Origin: Sporocytophaga myxococcoides
GTDB taxonomy: Bacteria; Bacteroidota; Bacteroidia; Cytophagales; Cytophagaceae
Reading direction: 5' to 3'
NCBI RefSeq assembly: GCF_000775915.1
Contig: NZ_BBLT01000010.1
Span: 62,001 to 126,000, forward strand
Length of the DNA: 64,000 nucleotides
Part shown: positions 9,122 through 17,650 of the stretch, piece after piece
Layout: each line of letters begins with the position of its first letter
How positions within the stretch are numbered: the stretch's first letter is position 1
Program-made: the position numbers and the translations under genes
Notes under the pieces: model-generated
What the model was told of the DNA's origin: nothing
What the model saw: the letters and a program-made list of their open reading frames with translations, nothing else
The model's database searches: none

Positions 9122-10333
9122 TGCTTTTATACGGGTTACTGCAACAACAAGTAAAGTCATACATCCTCCAAAAATTACTGACGGAACCACACCTAATAAT
9201 CTTGCAGCTACACCTGATTCAAATGCCCCAAGTTCATTTGAAGATCCTACAAAAATATTGTTAACTGCCGATACTCTTCCTTTCATACTTTCTGGAGTAA
9301 GTGTATGTACAAGTGTTGACCGGATTATCACACTGATAGAATCAAAAACTCCGCTTAATAGCAGTGCTGCAAATGACAACCAGAAGTTTTTAGAAACAGC
9401 AAATACAATCATTGCGACTCCAAACCCAGCTACAGCTGCTAGCATTTTTAATCCAGCTTTTTGTTTTATTGGCTTATAGGCCATGATTACAGCCATCGTT
9501 ACAGCCCCTAGAGCAGGAGCGGCTCTAAGATATCCCAGCGCCTGAGGACCTTCATTCAGAATGTCTTTAGCAAATACAGGAAGCAGCGCAACAGCTCCTC
9601 CAAACAGTACAGCGAATAAATCCAGACTGATAGCACTCAAAATAAGCTGATTTGTGAATACGAATTTGATCCCTACTTTGATTCTTTCTAATATAGAATT
9701 TGCACTTTCATCAGAAGGTGGTACAGGTCTGCTTTTTACAAAGCTCATTAGGGTTATGGCAATTATCATAAGAGAGAGATCCGTAAAATAGGATATACTG
9801 ATTCCGTGGAATCCATATATAAGCCCTCCCAGTGCTGGTCCTCCGACAGCTGCTGCCTGCCAGGTACTGGAGTTCCAGGTAATGGCATTTGCATAAATTT
9901 CTCTCGAAACCAGCTGTGGCATAAAGGAAAATAGAGAAGGTCCTATAAATCCTCTTGCAAATCCACTTATGAAAATTACAATGTAAATAGGCAAGGCATT
10001 ATACCTGGAAAGGAATGTTGACAGGTCTGTAGTAAAATAAAACAACGAAGTTGTGCAAAAAAGTAGCAGAAACATGCAGGATAGAATAATTCTTTTTCTT
10101 GGTACTATGTCCGCTACATGCCCTGCAATCAGAGAGACAGAGATAGAAGGAAGAAATTCTGCAAGTCCTATCAGGCCTAGAGCAAGCGGATCTTTTGTTA
10201 GGTCGTAAATCTGCCATCCAACTACTACAGTCTGCATCTGTATAGACAAAGTCAAAAACAATCTTGAAAAGATGAATAACCTGAAATCCGGTATTCTAAG
10301 GGCAGCGTAAGGGTCGTGCGATATTACTTTCAT
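9092..10333 (-). CDS. MFS transporter, EntS-like efflux group
   Basis: A 413-residue, 12-helix major facilitator of the group that includes the enterobactin exporter EntS and DHA3-type drug exporters. The N-terminus (PDFRLFIFSRLFLTLSIQMQTVVVGWQIYDLTKDPLALG) and the loop-2 motif GHVADIVPRKRII are characteristic. Cargo unknown. It is divergent from an ArsR-type regulator, an arrangement that often means efflux controlled by the adjacent repressor. On the minus strand a TACATTTG box ends only 10 bp before the ATG, so the transcript may be nearly leaderless. No clear -33 element accompanies that box. Confidence 0.85.
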   Translation of the reverse strand: MKVISHDPYAALRIPDFRLFIFSRLFLTLSIQMQTVVVGWQIYDLTKDPLALGLIGLAEFLPSISVSLIAGHVADIVPRKRIILSCMFLLLFCTTSLFYFTTDLSTFLSRYNALPIYIVIFISGFARGFIGPSLFSFMPQLVSREIYANAITWNSSTWQAAAVGGPALGGLIYGFHGISISYFTDLSLMIIAITLMSFVKSRPVPPSDESANSILERIKVGIKFVFTNQLILSAISLDLFAVLFGGAVALLPVFAKDILNEGPQALGYLRAAPALGAVTMAVIMAYKPIKQKAGLKMLAAVAGFGVAMIVFAVSKNFWLSFAALLLSGVFDSISVIIRSTLVHTLTPESMKGRVSAVNNIFVGSSNELGAFESGVAARLLGVVPSVIFGGCMTLLVVAVTRIKAKKLESLDLD

Positions 10334-10461
10334 ATTTCAGCAGCAAATGTAATCAAGTTACTTTTAGAATTTACTGAGAAAAGGATATTGAATTATTTGT
10401 TAATGGGTAGCCAGAATAAAACAGTTATAGAGAAATAATTTACTCTTATTTAAGAAATGTA

Positions 10462-10491
10462 TTGTTTTTCTAATAAAAGAACGTAAAATTG
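10462..10491 (+). promoter_or_regulatory. Predicted promoter of the ArsR-type gene
   Basis: TTG followed after 19 bp by TAAAATTG, a 7/8 match to the Bacteroidota -7 consensus TAnnTTTG, located 19 bp upstream of the ATG. Confidence 0.45.
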
Positions 10492-10510
10492 CGATATAAA
10501 ATTTTTTCAC

Positions 10511-10858
10511 ATGGCTATTACAAAAAGGAATGAATTTCAGGCGCATCAGGTAAAAATTTCTGTATTGGCAAAAGCTCTTGCTCATCCGGCCAGAGTCGCT
10601 ATTATGGAGCTATTAGCTGCAAAAGGGCCTTGTTTGTGCGGAAGTATCGTTAATGAACTTCCATTGTCCCAGTCAACTATCAGTCAGCATCTTAAAGATC
10701 TTAAAGAAGCTGGACTTATCAAAGGTGCGATAGATGGGCCAAGGGTGTACTATTCTCTGGATGAAGAACAGTTTAGATTATCCAAAATATTCATGGATAG
10801 ATTTTATAATGAATCTTTTAGAGCAATAGAAAATACAAAGAAAGTTTTACAGAATTAA
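10511..10858 (+). CDS. ArsR-family winged-helix transcriptional regulator
   Basis: A 115-residue repressor-type protein. The winged helix is clear: ALAHPARVAIMELLAAKGPCLCGSIVNELPLSQSTISQHLKDLKEAGLI followed by the wing GPRVYYSLD. The CLCG cysteines sit at the position of the metal-sensing ELCVCD motif of ArsR/SmtB sensors, so metal or thiol sensing is possible. Many ArsR proteins use other ligands, however, and no other cysteines support the site. The obvious target is the divergent MFS gene, with which it shares a 177-bp control region. A strong terminator follows. Confidence 0.88.
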   Translation: MAITKRNEFQAHQVKISVLAKALAHPARVAIMELLAAKGPCLCGSIVNELPLSQSTISQHLKDLKEAGLIKGAIDGPRVYYSLDEEQFRLSKIFMDRFYNESFRAIENTKKVLQN

Positions 10859-10876
10859 CTCTAAAAATAATCTGAT

Positions 10877-10917
10877 AAAAAAGCGAAAGTTCTTAAAGAG
10901 GACTTTCGCTTTTTTGT
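10877..10917 (+). terminator. Rho-independent terminator after the ArsR-type gene
   Basis: A 14-bp perfect stem (AAAAAAGCGAAAGT with its complement), extended by two weaker pairs, ending in a T-run. Confidence 0.85.
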
Positions 10918-11018
10918 TAGTCATTATTGATACCATCGATTCAATTGGCATTTATTCATCATTGCTGTTGAGCGAAATATGTAACTTCTCATTTTTTATT
11001 CTCAAATATTAAAGTTTA

Positions 11019-11035
11019 TGTTAAGGAATTGTTAA
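11019..11035 (-). promoter_or_regulatory. Reverse-oriented TTAACA direct-repeat pair
   Basis: Two TGTTAA words exactly 11 bp apart (TTAACA on the minus strand). The same word recurs in the plus orientation further downstream. Spacing and sequence resemble Pho boxes. See the separate finding on the receptor locus. Confidence 0.4.
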
Positions 11036-11084
11036 TAGATGATGCGGTCACATCAGGTAAGGTGTATTCTTTATTTGTCTGATT

Positions 11085-11101
11085 TTAACAATGTCTTAAC
11101 A
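11085..11101 (+). promoter_or_regulatory. TTAACA direct repeat with 11-bp period (Pho-box-like)
   Basis: TTAACA-ATGTC-TTAACA, a perfect repeat with 11-bp period in the leader of the TonB-dependent receptor gene. This is the pattern bound by PhoB/PhoP-type response regulators in other phyla. Its identity here is inferred from pattern alone. Confidence 0.5.
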
Positions 11102-11115
11102 TTGGATATAATTTG

Positions 11116-11132
11116 TTAATATTTCCTTAACT
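11116..11132 (+). promoter_or_regulatory. Degenerate second TTAACA-type repeat pair
   Basis: TTAATA and TTAACT spaced 11 bp apart, followed one period later by a weaker TTGAGG. They lie between the perfect pair and the predicted -7 box. Confidence 0.35.
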
Positions 11133-11164
11133 GTTTATTGAGGTCTTATCAGTTCGGTTCTACT

Positions 11165-11172
11165 TAATTTTG
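11165..11172 (+). promoter_or_regulatory. Predicted -7 box of the TonB-dependent receptor gene
   Basis: TAATTTTG matches TAnnTTTG exactly, 32 bp upstream of the ATG. The nearest TTG is 24 bp upstream, longer than ideal, which would fit an activator-dependent promoter. Confidence 0.45.
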
Positions 11173-11204
11173 TTGCCGATAAAGAAAAACAAATCCAAAC
11201 TGAT

Positions 11205-14012
11205 ATGAATAAGTTTTATTCTATTTTATTTTTTCTCTTTTCAATTCTTGTTTTTGCAAAAAGCAATGTATTAGCTCAAACAGGCAGCGTTACAGGAATT
11301 GTAAAAGACTCTCTAGGTGAATCATTGATCGGAGCTACTGTATTTGTAGAAGGGGCGGGGCTCGGAACCGCAACAGGTATTGACGGTGATTATTTAATTA
11401 AAGGAATCAAGCCTGGCACATATACTATTAAAGTTGAATACCTTGGTTATGAAAATAAAATGGTTCACAATGTAATCATCAATGTGGATGAAACTACAAA
11501 GCTGAATATTGAGATGAAGGCAGATCCGGAACAAATTGCTGAGGTGGTTGTTATCGGAACAAAAGTAACCAACAGTGAAAAGGCTGTGGTGCAGGAAATC
11601 AAGGAAAGTGAGGAAGTGGTAACTGGAGTCTCTGCAGAACAGATAAGTAAGTCACAGGACAGAACTACTGCTGATGTTATGAGAAGAATTCCAGGAGTTA
11701 CCGTAGTAGACAATAGATTCGTTGTTGTCAGAGGATTAAGTGAAAGATACAATGCCGTTATGCTTAATGATATGATGGCTCCTAGCACTGAGATTGACAG
11801 AAGAAGCTTTTCATTTGATGTGATACCGAGCGGACTATTGGACAGACTCTTAATTTATAAATCAGGTGCTGCAGATCTTCCTGGTGATTTTGCCGGTGCT
11901 GTTATTAAAGTTTATACCAGAAACATTGTTGATACCAATGCTACACAAATCGGATTCTCTCTCTCAGACAGAGTAGGAACCACTTTTAATAATCTTCATC
12001 TTGAGAAAGGCAGCGGGACAGATTTTATCGGTGTAGATTCAAAAAGAGGACTTCCTTCAGATTTTCCAAAGGACAATTTAAGAAACTACTATAGCAATCA
12101 ACTGCTTGATGTAAGTAAGTCATTTAAGAATTCATGGAGCACACAATCGGTAACAGCATTGCCTGATATGAGATTCAATATTAATCTATCAAGGAAATTC
12201 TTTGTGAAAGGTATTAAGGTATCAAACATATCTTCAGTAAATTATACCAATGCTTATACTTATTTCAAAATTTCAAGGGCTTCATATGATGCTTATGATG
12301 AAAGCACTCAGAATACTCCTCAAAGAACGAGTGTAAATGATGCTCAGTATTCAAGAAATGTTAACATTGGACTTATTTCAAACTGGATATTTGAATACAA
12401 TTCAAGAAATAAAATTTTATTCAGAAACCTATATACGAGGTTAGGAACTAGTCAGACAACAGAAAGGAATGGAGTTGATCTGATGAATAAATATGATCTT
12501 CAGAATCTGGCCATTTGGTATTTAAGCAGAGGGATCTATATGGGCCAGTTGCAGGGGGAGCATAATCTTGCTAATGATAAGACTAAATTTAACTGGACTG
12601 TAGGTTATAGTAATATAAACAGGAATGAACCTGATTACAGAAGAGTAAGATCTCAGAAACCCTCAGGGTCAAATGAGGCTTTTCAGATACAGATTCCATC
12701 TTCAGCCTCTACATTTGATGCTGCAAGGTTTTATTCCAATATGAATGAAAACCTTGTAATGACTAGCGGAGATCTTGAGCATAATTTTAAAGATTCGGAT
12801 ACGACAAAACCATTCATAGTAAAAGGTGGTTATTATTTTGAATATAAGAAAAGAGATTTTGAAGCAAGATGGTTATCCTATAAATGGGCTGATTTTGAGA
12901 ATCCTTCATTGCCGGAAAATCAGAATTTTAATGCTCAACCTATTGACCAGATATTTGGTCCTGGAAATATAGCTCCCAATAAGCTGGTTATAGAAGAAGG
13001 TACCAATTTAACAGATGCTTATCAGGCCAATAGTTTTTTGTCTGCAGGTTATGTCGGAACTTCCTTTGGCTTTCTAAACAATTTCAATCTTTCAACAGGA
13101 CTACGTTTGGAAAACTATCATCAGGAATTGACTACACCATCATTCAATCCAAATGACAAAGTTAATTCTACCAACATCAATTTACTTCCTTTTGCAAATC
13201 TTAGCTATACATTCAGTGAAAAGATGCTTGTAAGAGCTGCATTCAGCAGGACTGTTAACAGAGGTAATTTCAGGGAGCTTGCCCCTTTTTCCTATTATGA
13301 TTTTGAATATAACGTAAACTATGTTGGTAATCCTAAGTTGAAAATCGCGAACATTAATAACTATGATCTGAGGTGGGAATTATATCCTTCACCTTCTGAA
13401 AATATAGCTTTAGGTGTTTTCTATAAAAGTTTTATTAATCCAATAGAAATTTATAACGAGCAGGGAGCATCTTTACCTGTATTCACTTATGGAAATGCTC
13501 CAAAGTCAAGCAGTGTGGGAGCAGAGCTTGAGTTAAGAAAGTCTTTGTCTTTTATTTCCAATTATAAGTTTTTAGAAAATCTGAGTATCGTTTCAAATGC
13601 TTCAGTTATAAGAAGCCGAGTAGATCTTGGGAATACAGATATCAAAGAAAAATCAAGACCAATGCAGGGACAATCACCATATGTTATTAATGCAGGACTT
13701 TACTACAACAACCCAGATACCCGCTGGCAAATTTCATTGCTTTACAATGTTATTGGTAAGAGAATATTCCTTGTTGGAAATAACAATACTCCGACTATTT
13801 ATGAAATGCCCAGAAATGTGATGGATTTAACGATAACCAAAGGCATTACCAATAGATTCCTTGTAAAGATCGGGGTACAGGATCTATTCAATCAGCAATA
13901 TAAATTAATGTACGATTCAAACTTCGATTCAAAGATTACCTCTGTTGATGGGTACTTTCAGAAGAACAGGAGAGGACAATATATAACAGCTGGGATATCT
14001 TACACTTTTTAA
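11205..14012 (+). CDS. TonB-dependent outer-membrane receptor
   Basis: A 935-residue outer-membrane transporter. A signal peptide (about residues 1-24, ending LAQT) is followed by a carboxypeptidase-regulatory-like domain (about 27-105: GIVKDSLGESLIGATVFVEG). The plug comes next (about 140-240: TTADVMRRIPGVTVVDN, VVRGLSERYNAVMLNDM, LPGDFAGAVIKV), then a long beta-barrel ending in the aromatic-terminated strand ITAGISYTF. No SusD-like gene is adjacent, so it is not a standard polysaccharide-utilisation pair. The leader contains TTAACA repeats with 11-bp period, and a strong terminator follows the stop. Substrate unknown; phosphate-containing ligands or iron are the candidates suggested by context. 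Confidence 0.93.
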   Translation: MNKFYSILFFLFSILVFAKSNVLAQTGSVTGIVKDSLGESLIGATVFVEGAGLGTATGIDGDYLIKGIKPGTYTIKVEYLGYENKMVHNVIINVDETTKLNIEMKADPEQIAEVVVIGTKVTNSEKAVVQEIKESEEVVTGVSAEQISKSQDRTTADVMRRIPGVTVVDNRFVVVRGLSERYNAVMLNDMMAPSTEIDRRSFSFDVIPSGLLDRLLIYKSGAADLPGDFAGAVIKVYTRNIVDTNATQIGFSLSDRVGTTFNNLHLEKGSGTDFIGVDSKRGLPSDFPKDNLRNYYSNQLLDVSKSFKNSWSTQSVTALPDMRFNINLSRKFFVKGIKVSNISSVNYTNAYTYFKISRASYDAYDESTQNTPQRTSVNDAQYSRNVNIGLISNWIFEYNSRNKILFRNLYTRLGTSQTTERNGVDLMNKYDLQNLAIWYLSRGIYMGQLQGEHNLANDKTKFNWTVGYSNINRNEPDYRRVRSQKPSGSNEAFQIQIPSSASTFDAARFYSNMNENLVMTSGDLEHNFKDSDTTKPFIVKGGYYFEYKKRDFEARWLSYKWADFENPSLPENQNFNAQPIDQIFGPGNIAPNKLVIEEGTNLTDAYQANSFLSAGYVGTSFGFLNNFNLSTGLRLENYHQELTTPSFNPNDKVNSTNINLLPFANLSYTFSEKMLVRAAFSRTVNRGNFRELAPFSYYDFEYNVNYVGNPKLKIANINNYDLRWELYPSPSENIALGVFYKSFINPIEIYNEQGASLPVFTYGNAPKSSSVGAELELRKSLSFISNYKFLENLSIVSNASVIRSRVDLGNTDIKEKSRPMQGQSPYVINAGLYYNNPDTRWQISLLYNVIGKRIFLVGNNNTPTIYEMPRNVMDLTITKGITNRFLVKIGVQDLFNQQYKLMYDSNFDSKITSVDGYFQKNRRGQYITAGISYTF

Positions 14013-14035
14013 CTGAAATCGTTTCGTTGGATATT

Positions 14036-14073
14036 AAAGGGCCTTTGTCAATAAATTACAAAGGCCCTTTTGA
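14036..14073 (+). terminator. Terminator after the TonB-dependent receptor gene
   Basis: A 13-bp perfect stem (AAAGGGCCTTTGT and its complement) with a 9-nt loop and a short T-run. Confidence 0.85.
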
Positions 14074-14085
14074 TTTTAATATTTA

Positions 14086-14113
14086 CTAACAAGTGCTTAA
14101 CATTTGCTTAATA
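14086..14113 (+). promoter_or_regulatory. Triple TTAACA-type repeat with 11-bp period (Pho-box-like)
   Basis: CTAACA, TTAACA and TTAATA begin exactly 11 bp apart from each other. The last copy overlaps the -33 region of the lipoprotein promoter, the position expected for an activating PhoB-type regulator. The same word occurs upstream of the receptor gene. Confidence 0.5.
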
Positions 14114-14130
14114 CTGGGAAGTTAGCTTTG
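14103..14130 (+). promoter_or_regulatory. Predicted promoter of the beta-helix lipoprotein gene
   Basis: TTTG, 16 bp, TAGCTTTG: an exact -7 match with a slightly short spacer. The -33 element lies inside the TTAACA repeat array. Confidence 0.5.
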
Positions 14131-14168
14131 TGAAGCTTTAAAGGTTAAAACAAACAATAAATTAAATT

Positions 14169-15563
14169 ATGAAAAGATTATCATCTATTTTTCTTGCTGC
14201 ATTACTGACGGTGAATTTTGCATGTAAAAAAGATAAGGACGATTCTACAGTAACTCCGTCAAATGATGTTACTCTTGAAGGTACCATTAATCAGAGCATG
14301 ACACTTGATGCAGGAAAAAAATATATCCTGAGAGGTAATGTTTATGTCACTGCTCCGGCAGAATTGACTATTCCTGCAGGTACTGTTATTATGGGAGATA
14401 AGGTAACTAAAGGTGCTCTTATTATTGATAGAGGCGCTAAAATCCATGCAACAGGTACATCCAGCAATCCTATTATCTTTACTTCAGGTGCTCCTGCAGG
14501 ATATAAAAATTATGGAGATTGGGGTGGAATAGTTATCCTTGGTAAAGCTCCAAACAATGGGGGGGCTAATGTTAACATTGAAGGTGTCAGTGCTCAGGCT
14601 GGAGAAAACGGTAAGCATGGTGGAACTGATGCTGATGACAATTCAGGGGAATTCCAATATGTAAGAGTTGAATTCGCAGGTATAGCTCTTTCTCCAGACA
14701 ATGAATTGAACGGTCTGACATTCGGAAGCGTTGGTCGTTCTACTAAAGTTGATCATGTTCAGGTATCTTTCTCTGGAGATGATGCTTTTGAATGGTTCGG
14801 CGGTACTGTAAATGCTAAATACCTTGTGGCTTATAGAAGCTGGGATGATGATTTCGATACTGATAACGGTTTCTCTGGTAATGTACAGTATGGAATAGTA
14901 GTAAGAGATCCTTCTATTGCTGATATCTCTCTTTCTAATGGCTTTGAATCAGATAACAATGCAACGGGAGGTCCTGAGGCTCCATTAACAGCTGCTCAGT
15001 TTTCCAATATTACAGTTCTTGGTCCTTATGCTTTCAAAGTGAAATCAGTAGCTTCAGCATCAAAGAAAATATATAACTATACATTTGGTGACATCAACGG
15101 AAGTTACGGTCAGGGAGCGCATTTAAGAAGAAATACAGCCCAATCAATTTATAACAGCGTTATAATAGGTTTCCCAACAGCAGTAAATTTTGAGAAAACT
15201 AACTCTGGTTCAAAATTCTCAGGTAACTTCTTAAGCAGATATAAAACACTTGCTGCGTTCAGTTCTGGAAATGGTAATGATACAACAGGTTTTGCAGCCA
15301 ATAACAGAACACTTGCAGGATTTAACTTGGCAGATTACTTTGCTGGTGTGGTTAATCAGAGAATAGATTCAAGTTCAAATGTTGCAAACATATTCGAACT
15401 GTCTAATCCTAATCCATTGTTGAAAGCAGGTTCACCTCTTCTTTCTGGTTCAAAATCAGTACCTGCTGGTCTTGAGCAAACTTCTTTCGTAGGTGCATTT
15501 GATGGTTCTAATAACTGGATGCATGGATGGACTGAATTTGATCCGAAAAACAAAGCTTACTAA
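14169..15563 (+). CDS. Asp-rich lipoprotein with beta-helix-like repeats
   Basis: A 464-residue lipoprotein: hydrophobic leader, then a lipobox ending NFACKK (Cys about residue 19). The mature protein begins with a Ser/Thr/Asp linker. It continues with glycine- and valine-rich segments (YILRGNVYVTAPAELTIPAGT, ALIIDRGAKIHATG, NPIIFTSGAPAG, GGIVILGKAP) reminiscent of right-handed parallel beta-helices. A central acidic patch contains FSGDDAFEWFGG, SWDDDFDTDNG and ESDNNATGG, which could bind divalent cations. I recognise the type as a recurrent companion of TonB-dependent receptors but know no function for it. It has its own Pho-box-like repeats and promoter and is flanked by terminators, so it can be expressed separately from the receptor. 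Confidence 0.75.
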   Translation: MKRLSSIFLAALLTVNFACKKDKDDSTVTPSNDVTLEGTINQSMTLDAGKKYILRGNVYVTAPAELTIPAGTVIMGDKVTKGALIIDRGAKIHATGTSSNPIIFTSGAPAGYKNYGDWGGIVILGKAPNNGGANVNIEGVSAQAGENGKHGGTDADDNSGEFQYVRVEFAGIALSPDNELNGLTFGSVGRSTKVDHVQVSFSGDDAFEWFGGTVNAKYLVAYRSWDDDFDTDNGFSGNVQYGIVVRDPSIADISLSNGFESDNNATGGPEAPLTAAQFSNITVLGPYAFKVKSVASASKKIYNYTFGDINGSYGQGAHLRRNTAQSIYNSVIIGFPTAVNFEKTNSGSKFSGNFLSRYKTLAAFSSGNGNDTTGFAANNRTLAGFNLADYFAGVVNQRIDSSSNVANIFELSNPNPLLKAGSPLLSGSKSVPAGLEQTSFVGAFDGSNNWMHGWTEFDPKNKAY

Positions 15564-15586
15564 AATCCAATCAATTAATTCCCAAT

Positions 15587-15618
15587 GAAGCCGGAAGCAA
15601 ATGTTTCCGGCTTCTTTA
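15587..15618 (+). terminator. Terminator after the beta-helix lipoprotein gene
   Basis: A 10-bp perfect GC-rich stem (GAAGCCGGAA and its complement) with an 8-nt loop and short T-run. Confidence 0.8.
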
Positions 15619-15656
15619 TAAATTAAAAATCTGAAGCATTTTAAACAGGAGAGACC

Positions 15657-16223
15657 ATGCTAAAGAAATTAATAATAGTTATCTTATTAGGTAGTGTATT
15701 TTTGTCTTGTAAGAAGTCTTATAATCCGGAAAACCTTGTTACTGCTGGGCAAAAAGATACTTTGCTTACTACACTGATTATTCAAATGGATAAACTTCAA
15801 TCTGGTGCAAATATGGAGACCCGTTTTGATGAGCAATTCAGAGAGGGATATGAGCAACGCAAAAGATTTTTTTCATTAGATCAATATTATATTGATGAAG
15901 ATGGTTTTCATTATTTTATGATTATCAGAAGAGTGCCAAGTCTTTATGAAGCTAATAAAAGAGCGGAAGCAGGAAAATTCAGAAAAGATGCAAACGGTAA
16001 AATTACTGAATTTGAAGAGATCTTTCTGACTCCTATTTTATCAGATAAGGAGGCGCATGATAAAGGTGTTGCCTTGCTTCATGAATATATCACAACTGGA
16101 AATATTGATAAGTATAAAAACGATATCTCTTATGTGGAATTTCCAAATCTTACCTGGACTTATAATAAAGAAAAAAAGGCTTGGGTTAATGCAGGTTTGG
16201 ATAGTCTGCTAAAAAAGAATTGA
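15657..16223 (+). CDS. Small lipoprotein of unknown function
   Basis: A 188-residue lipoprotein: short basic start, hydrophobic core and lipobox VFLSCKK (Cys about residue 18). The mature part is charged and aromatic-rich (EGYEQRKRFFSLDQYYIDEDGFHYFMIIRR) with no enzyme motif I can name. An AGGAGA ribosome-binding site precedes the ATG, better than is usual in this window. It lies between the beta-helix lipoprotein and the HTTM protein, with a terminator on each side, and probably belongs functionally to the receptor locus. Confidence 0.7.
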   Translation: MLKKLIIVILLGSVFLSCKKSYNPENLVTAGQKDTLLTTLIIQMDKLQSGANMETRFDEQFREGYEQRKRFFSLDQYYIDEDGFHYFMIIRRVPSLYEANKRAEAGKFRKDANGKITEFEEIFLTPILSDKEAHDKGVALLHEYITTGNIDKYKNDISYVEFPNLTWTYNKEKKAWVNAGLDSLLKKN

Positions 16224-16248
16224 TTTGTTGTTTAATTTCATTATTTAC

Positions 16249-16280
16249 AAAGCCCGTTATTTTAGCGGGCTTTTATTTTA
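16249..16280 (+). terminator. Terminator after the small lipoprotein gene
   Basis: An 8-bp perfect stem (AAAGCCCG/CGGGCTTT) with a 9-nt loop, followed by TTTTATTTTA. Confidence 0.75.
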
Positions 16281-16288
16281 TCTGCTGA

Positions 16289-16317
16289 TTGGTATTTGTT
16301 TTTACTCTGTAGTTTTG
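16289..16317 (+). promoter_or_regulatory. Predicted promoter of the HTTM gene
   Basis: TTG, 18 bp, TAGTTTTG: an exact match to the Bacteroidota -7 box, 25 bp upstream of the ATG and immediately after a terminator. Confidence 0.55.
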
Positions 16318-16342
16318 CGATTTTTAGTATTAAATTTTTCAA

Positions 16343-17641
16343 ATGGAGAGCCTGTTCAAAAGAATAGACAATAGCGGAATTGTTGCTTTCAGAATTGTAT
16401 TTGGGATCATCGTATTTATTGAAACATCAGGAGCAATTCTTACCGGTTGGGTTTATGATATTTTTATTGAGCCAGAATATGTATTCAATTACATCAGCGT
16501 GGAATGGCTGAAACCCCTACCAGGCAATGGAATGTACTTTTATTATGCAACTATGGCGTTACTTGGTCTTGCAATAGCTGCAGGTTTTTTTTACAGATTA
16601 TCCTCCGTGCTCTTTGCTTTTATGTGGTGGGGAAGTTATCTCATGCAAAAAGCTCATTATAATAATCATTACTACCTCATGATTCTGCTTGCGTTCTTAA
16701 TGATTTTTGTTCCTGCTCATAAAAGGTTATCGCTGGATGTAAAGAGGAAAGCTGTCACTGAAGAAAAATACTGTTCAGCATGGTGTCATTATATTCTTTT
16801 ATTTCAGATCTCGATAGTTTTTATTTTCGCCGGTATTGCAAAGATCAATCCTGACTGGCTTGCTATGAAACCTCTTTCATATAAGTTTTCTGAATGCAGC
16901 AATTGGCCTATAGTAGGATGCTTATTCAGATCTGACTTTATGAAATATCTTGTTTTTTATGGCGGACTTTGTTTTGACCTTTTTATTGTACCACTTTTAC
17001 TTTGGTCAAAGACAAGAAAATATGCTGTTGTGATGGCTGTTTTCTTTAACCTTTTTAATGCAGTTGTATTTCAGGTTGGTACATTTCCTTTTTTAATGAT
17101 CGGTTCATTAATTCTCTATTTTCCTCCATCTATAATTGGTAAGGTTTTATTTAAAGTTCAAATTGAGAATACATTAAAGGAGGAAGATAAGAAACCTTCA
17201 CTAGCTTATGCTCTAATATTTTATGCAATTATTCAGATATATTTACCTTTGCGACATTGGCATTATGAAGGAGATGTAAACTGGAATGAAGAAGGTTATT
17301 CTATGGCCTGGAGAATGATGTTAAATTCCAAGCATGGGGTTCTGTCATTTATTGTGAAAGATGCTCAGGGAAGAATGCTTATACATGATTATCCTCAGAA
17401 TAAAATATCAATTTCTCAGTACCACTCAATGTGTTCAGATCCTGATATGATATGGCAATATGTGCAGTACCTAAAACAGGAGATGGAAGAAAAAGGAGAG
17501 AAGTCTGTGCAGATCTTTGCTGACTCACGTTTAAGTTTAAATGGAAGAGATCTTGAAGCTTTCATTGACCCCAAGGTAGATCTGGCTCAGGTTACCTGGT
17601 ATCATTTTAAACATTCAGACTGGATTATACCTAAAAGATAA
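16343..17641 (+). CDS. HTTM-domain membrane protein (vitamin K carboxylase-like)
   Basis: A 432-residue polytopic protein. The first ~300 residues carry several membrane helices in the HTTM arrangement shared with vitamin K-dependent gamma-glutamyl carboxylase: RIDNSGIVAFRIVFGIIVFIE at the start, then WGSYLMQKAHYNNHYYLMILLAFLMIFVP and HYILLFQISIVFIFAGIAKINPDWL. The C-terminal ~130 residues are soluble and follow an LPLRHWHYEGDVNWNEEGYSMAWRMM block typical of the family. Bacterial members are uncharacterised as enzymes. HTTM genes also occur beside TonB receptors in iron-related clusters, so a role in the adjacent receptor locus is plausible. It converges on the next gene with 9 bp between the stops. 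Confidence 0.82.
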   Translation: MESLFKRIDNSGIVAFRIVFGIIVFIETSGAILTGWVYDIFIEPEYVFNYISVEWLKPLPGNGMYFYYATMALLGLAIAAGFFYRLSSVLFAFMWWGSYLMQKAHYNNHYYLMILLAFLMIFVPAHKRLSLDVKRKAVTEEKYCSAWCHYILLFQISIVFIFAGIAKINPDWLAMKPLSYKFSECSNWPIVGCLFRSDFMKYLVFYGGLCFDLFIVPLLLWSKTRKYAVVMAVFFNLFNAVVFQVGTFPFLMIGSLILYFPPSIIGKVLFKVQIENTLKEEDKKPSLAYALIFYAIIQIYLPLRHWHYEGDVNWNEEGYSMAWRMMLNSKHGVLSFIVKDAQGRMLIHDYPQNKISISQYHSMCSDPDMIWQYVQYLKQEMEEKGEKSVQIFADSRLSLNGRDLEAFIDPKVDLAQVTWYHFKHSDWIIPKR

Positions 17642-17650
17642 TTGTTACAA

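Noticed and set aside
11019-11172. Fur box in the receptor leader
   Set aside because: I looked for GATAATGATTATC-like palindromes. The region contains direct TTAACA repeats, not a Fur-type palindrome, so iron regulation is not supported here.
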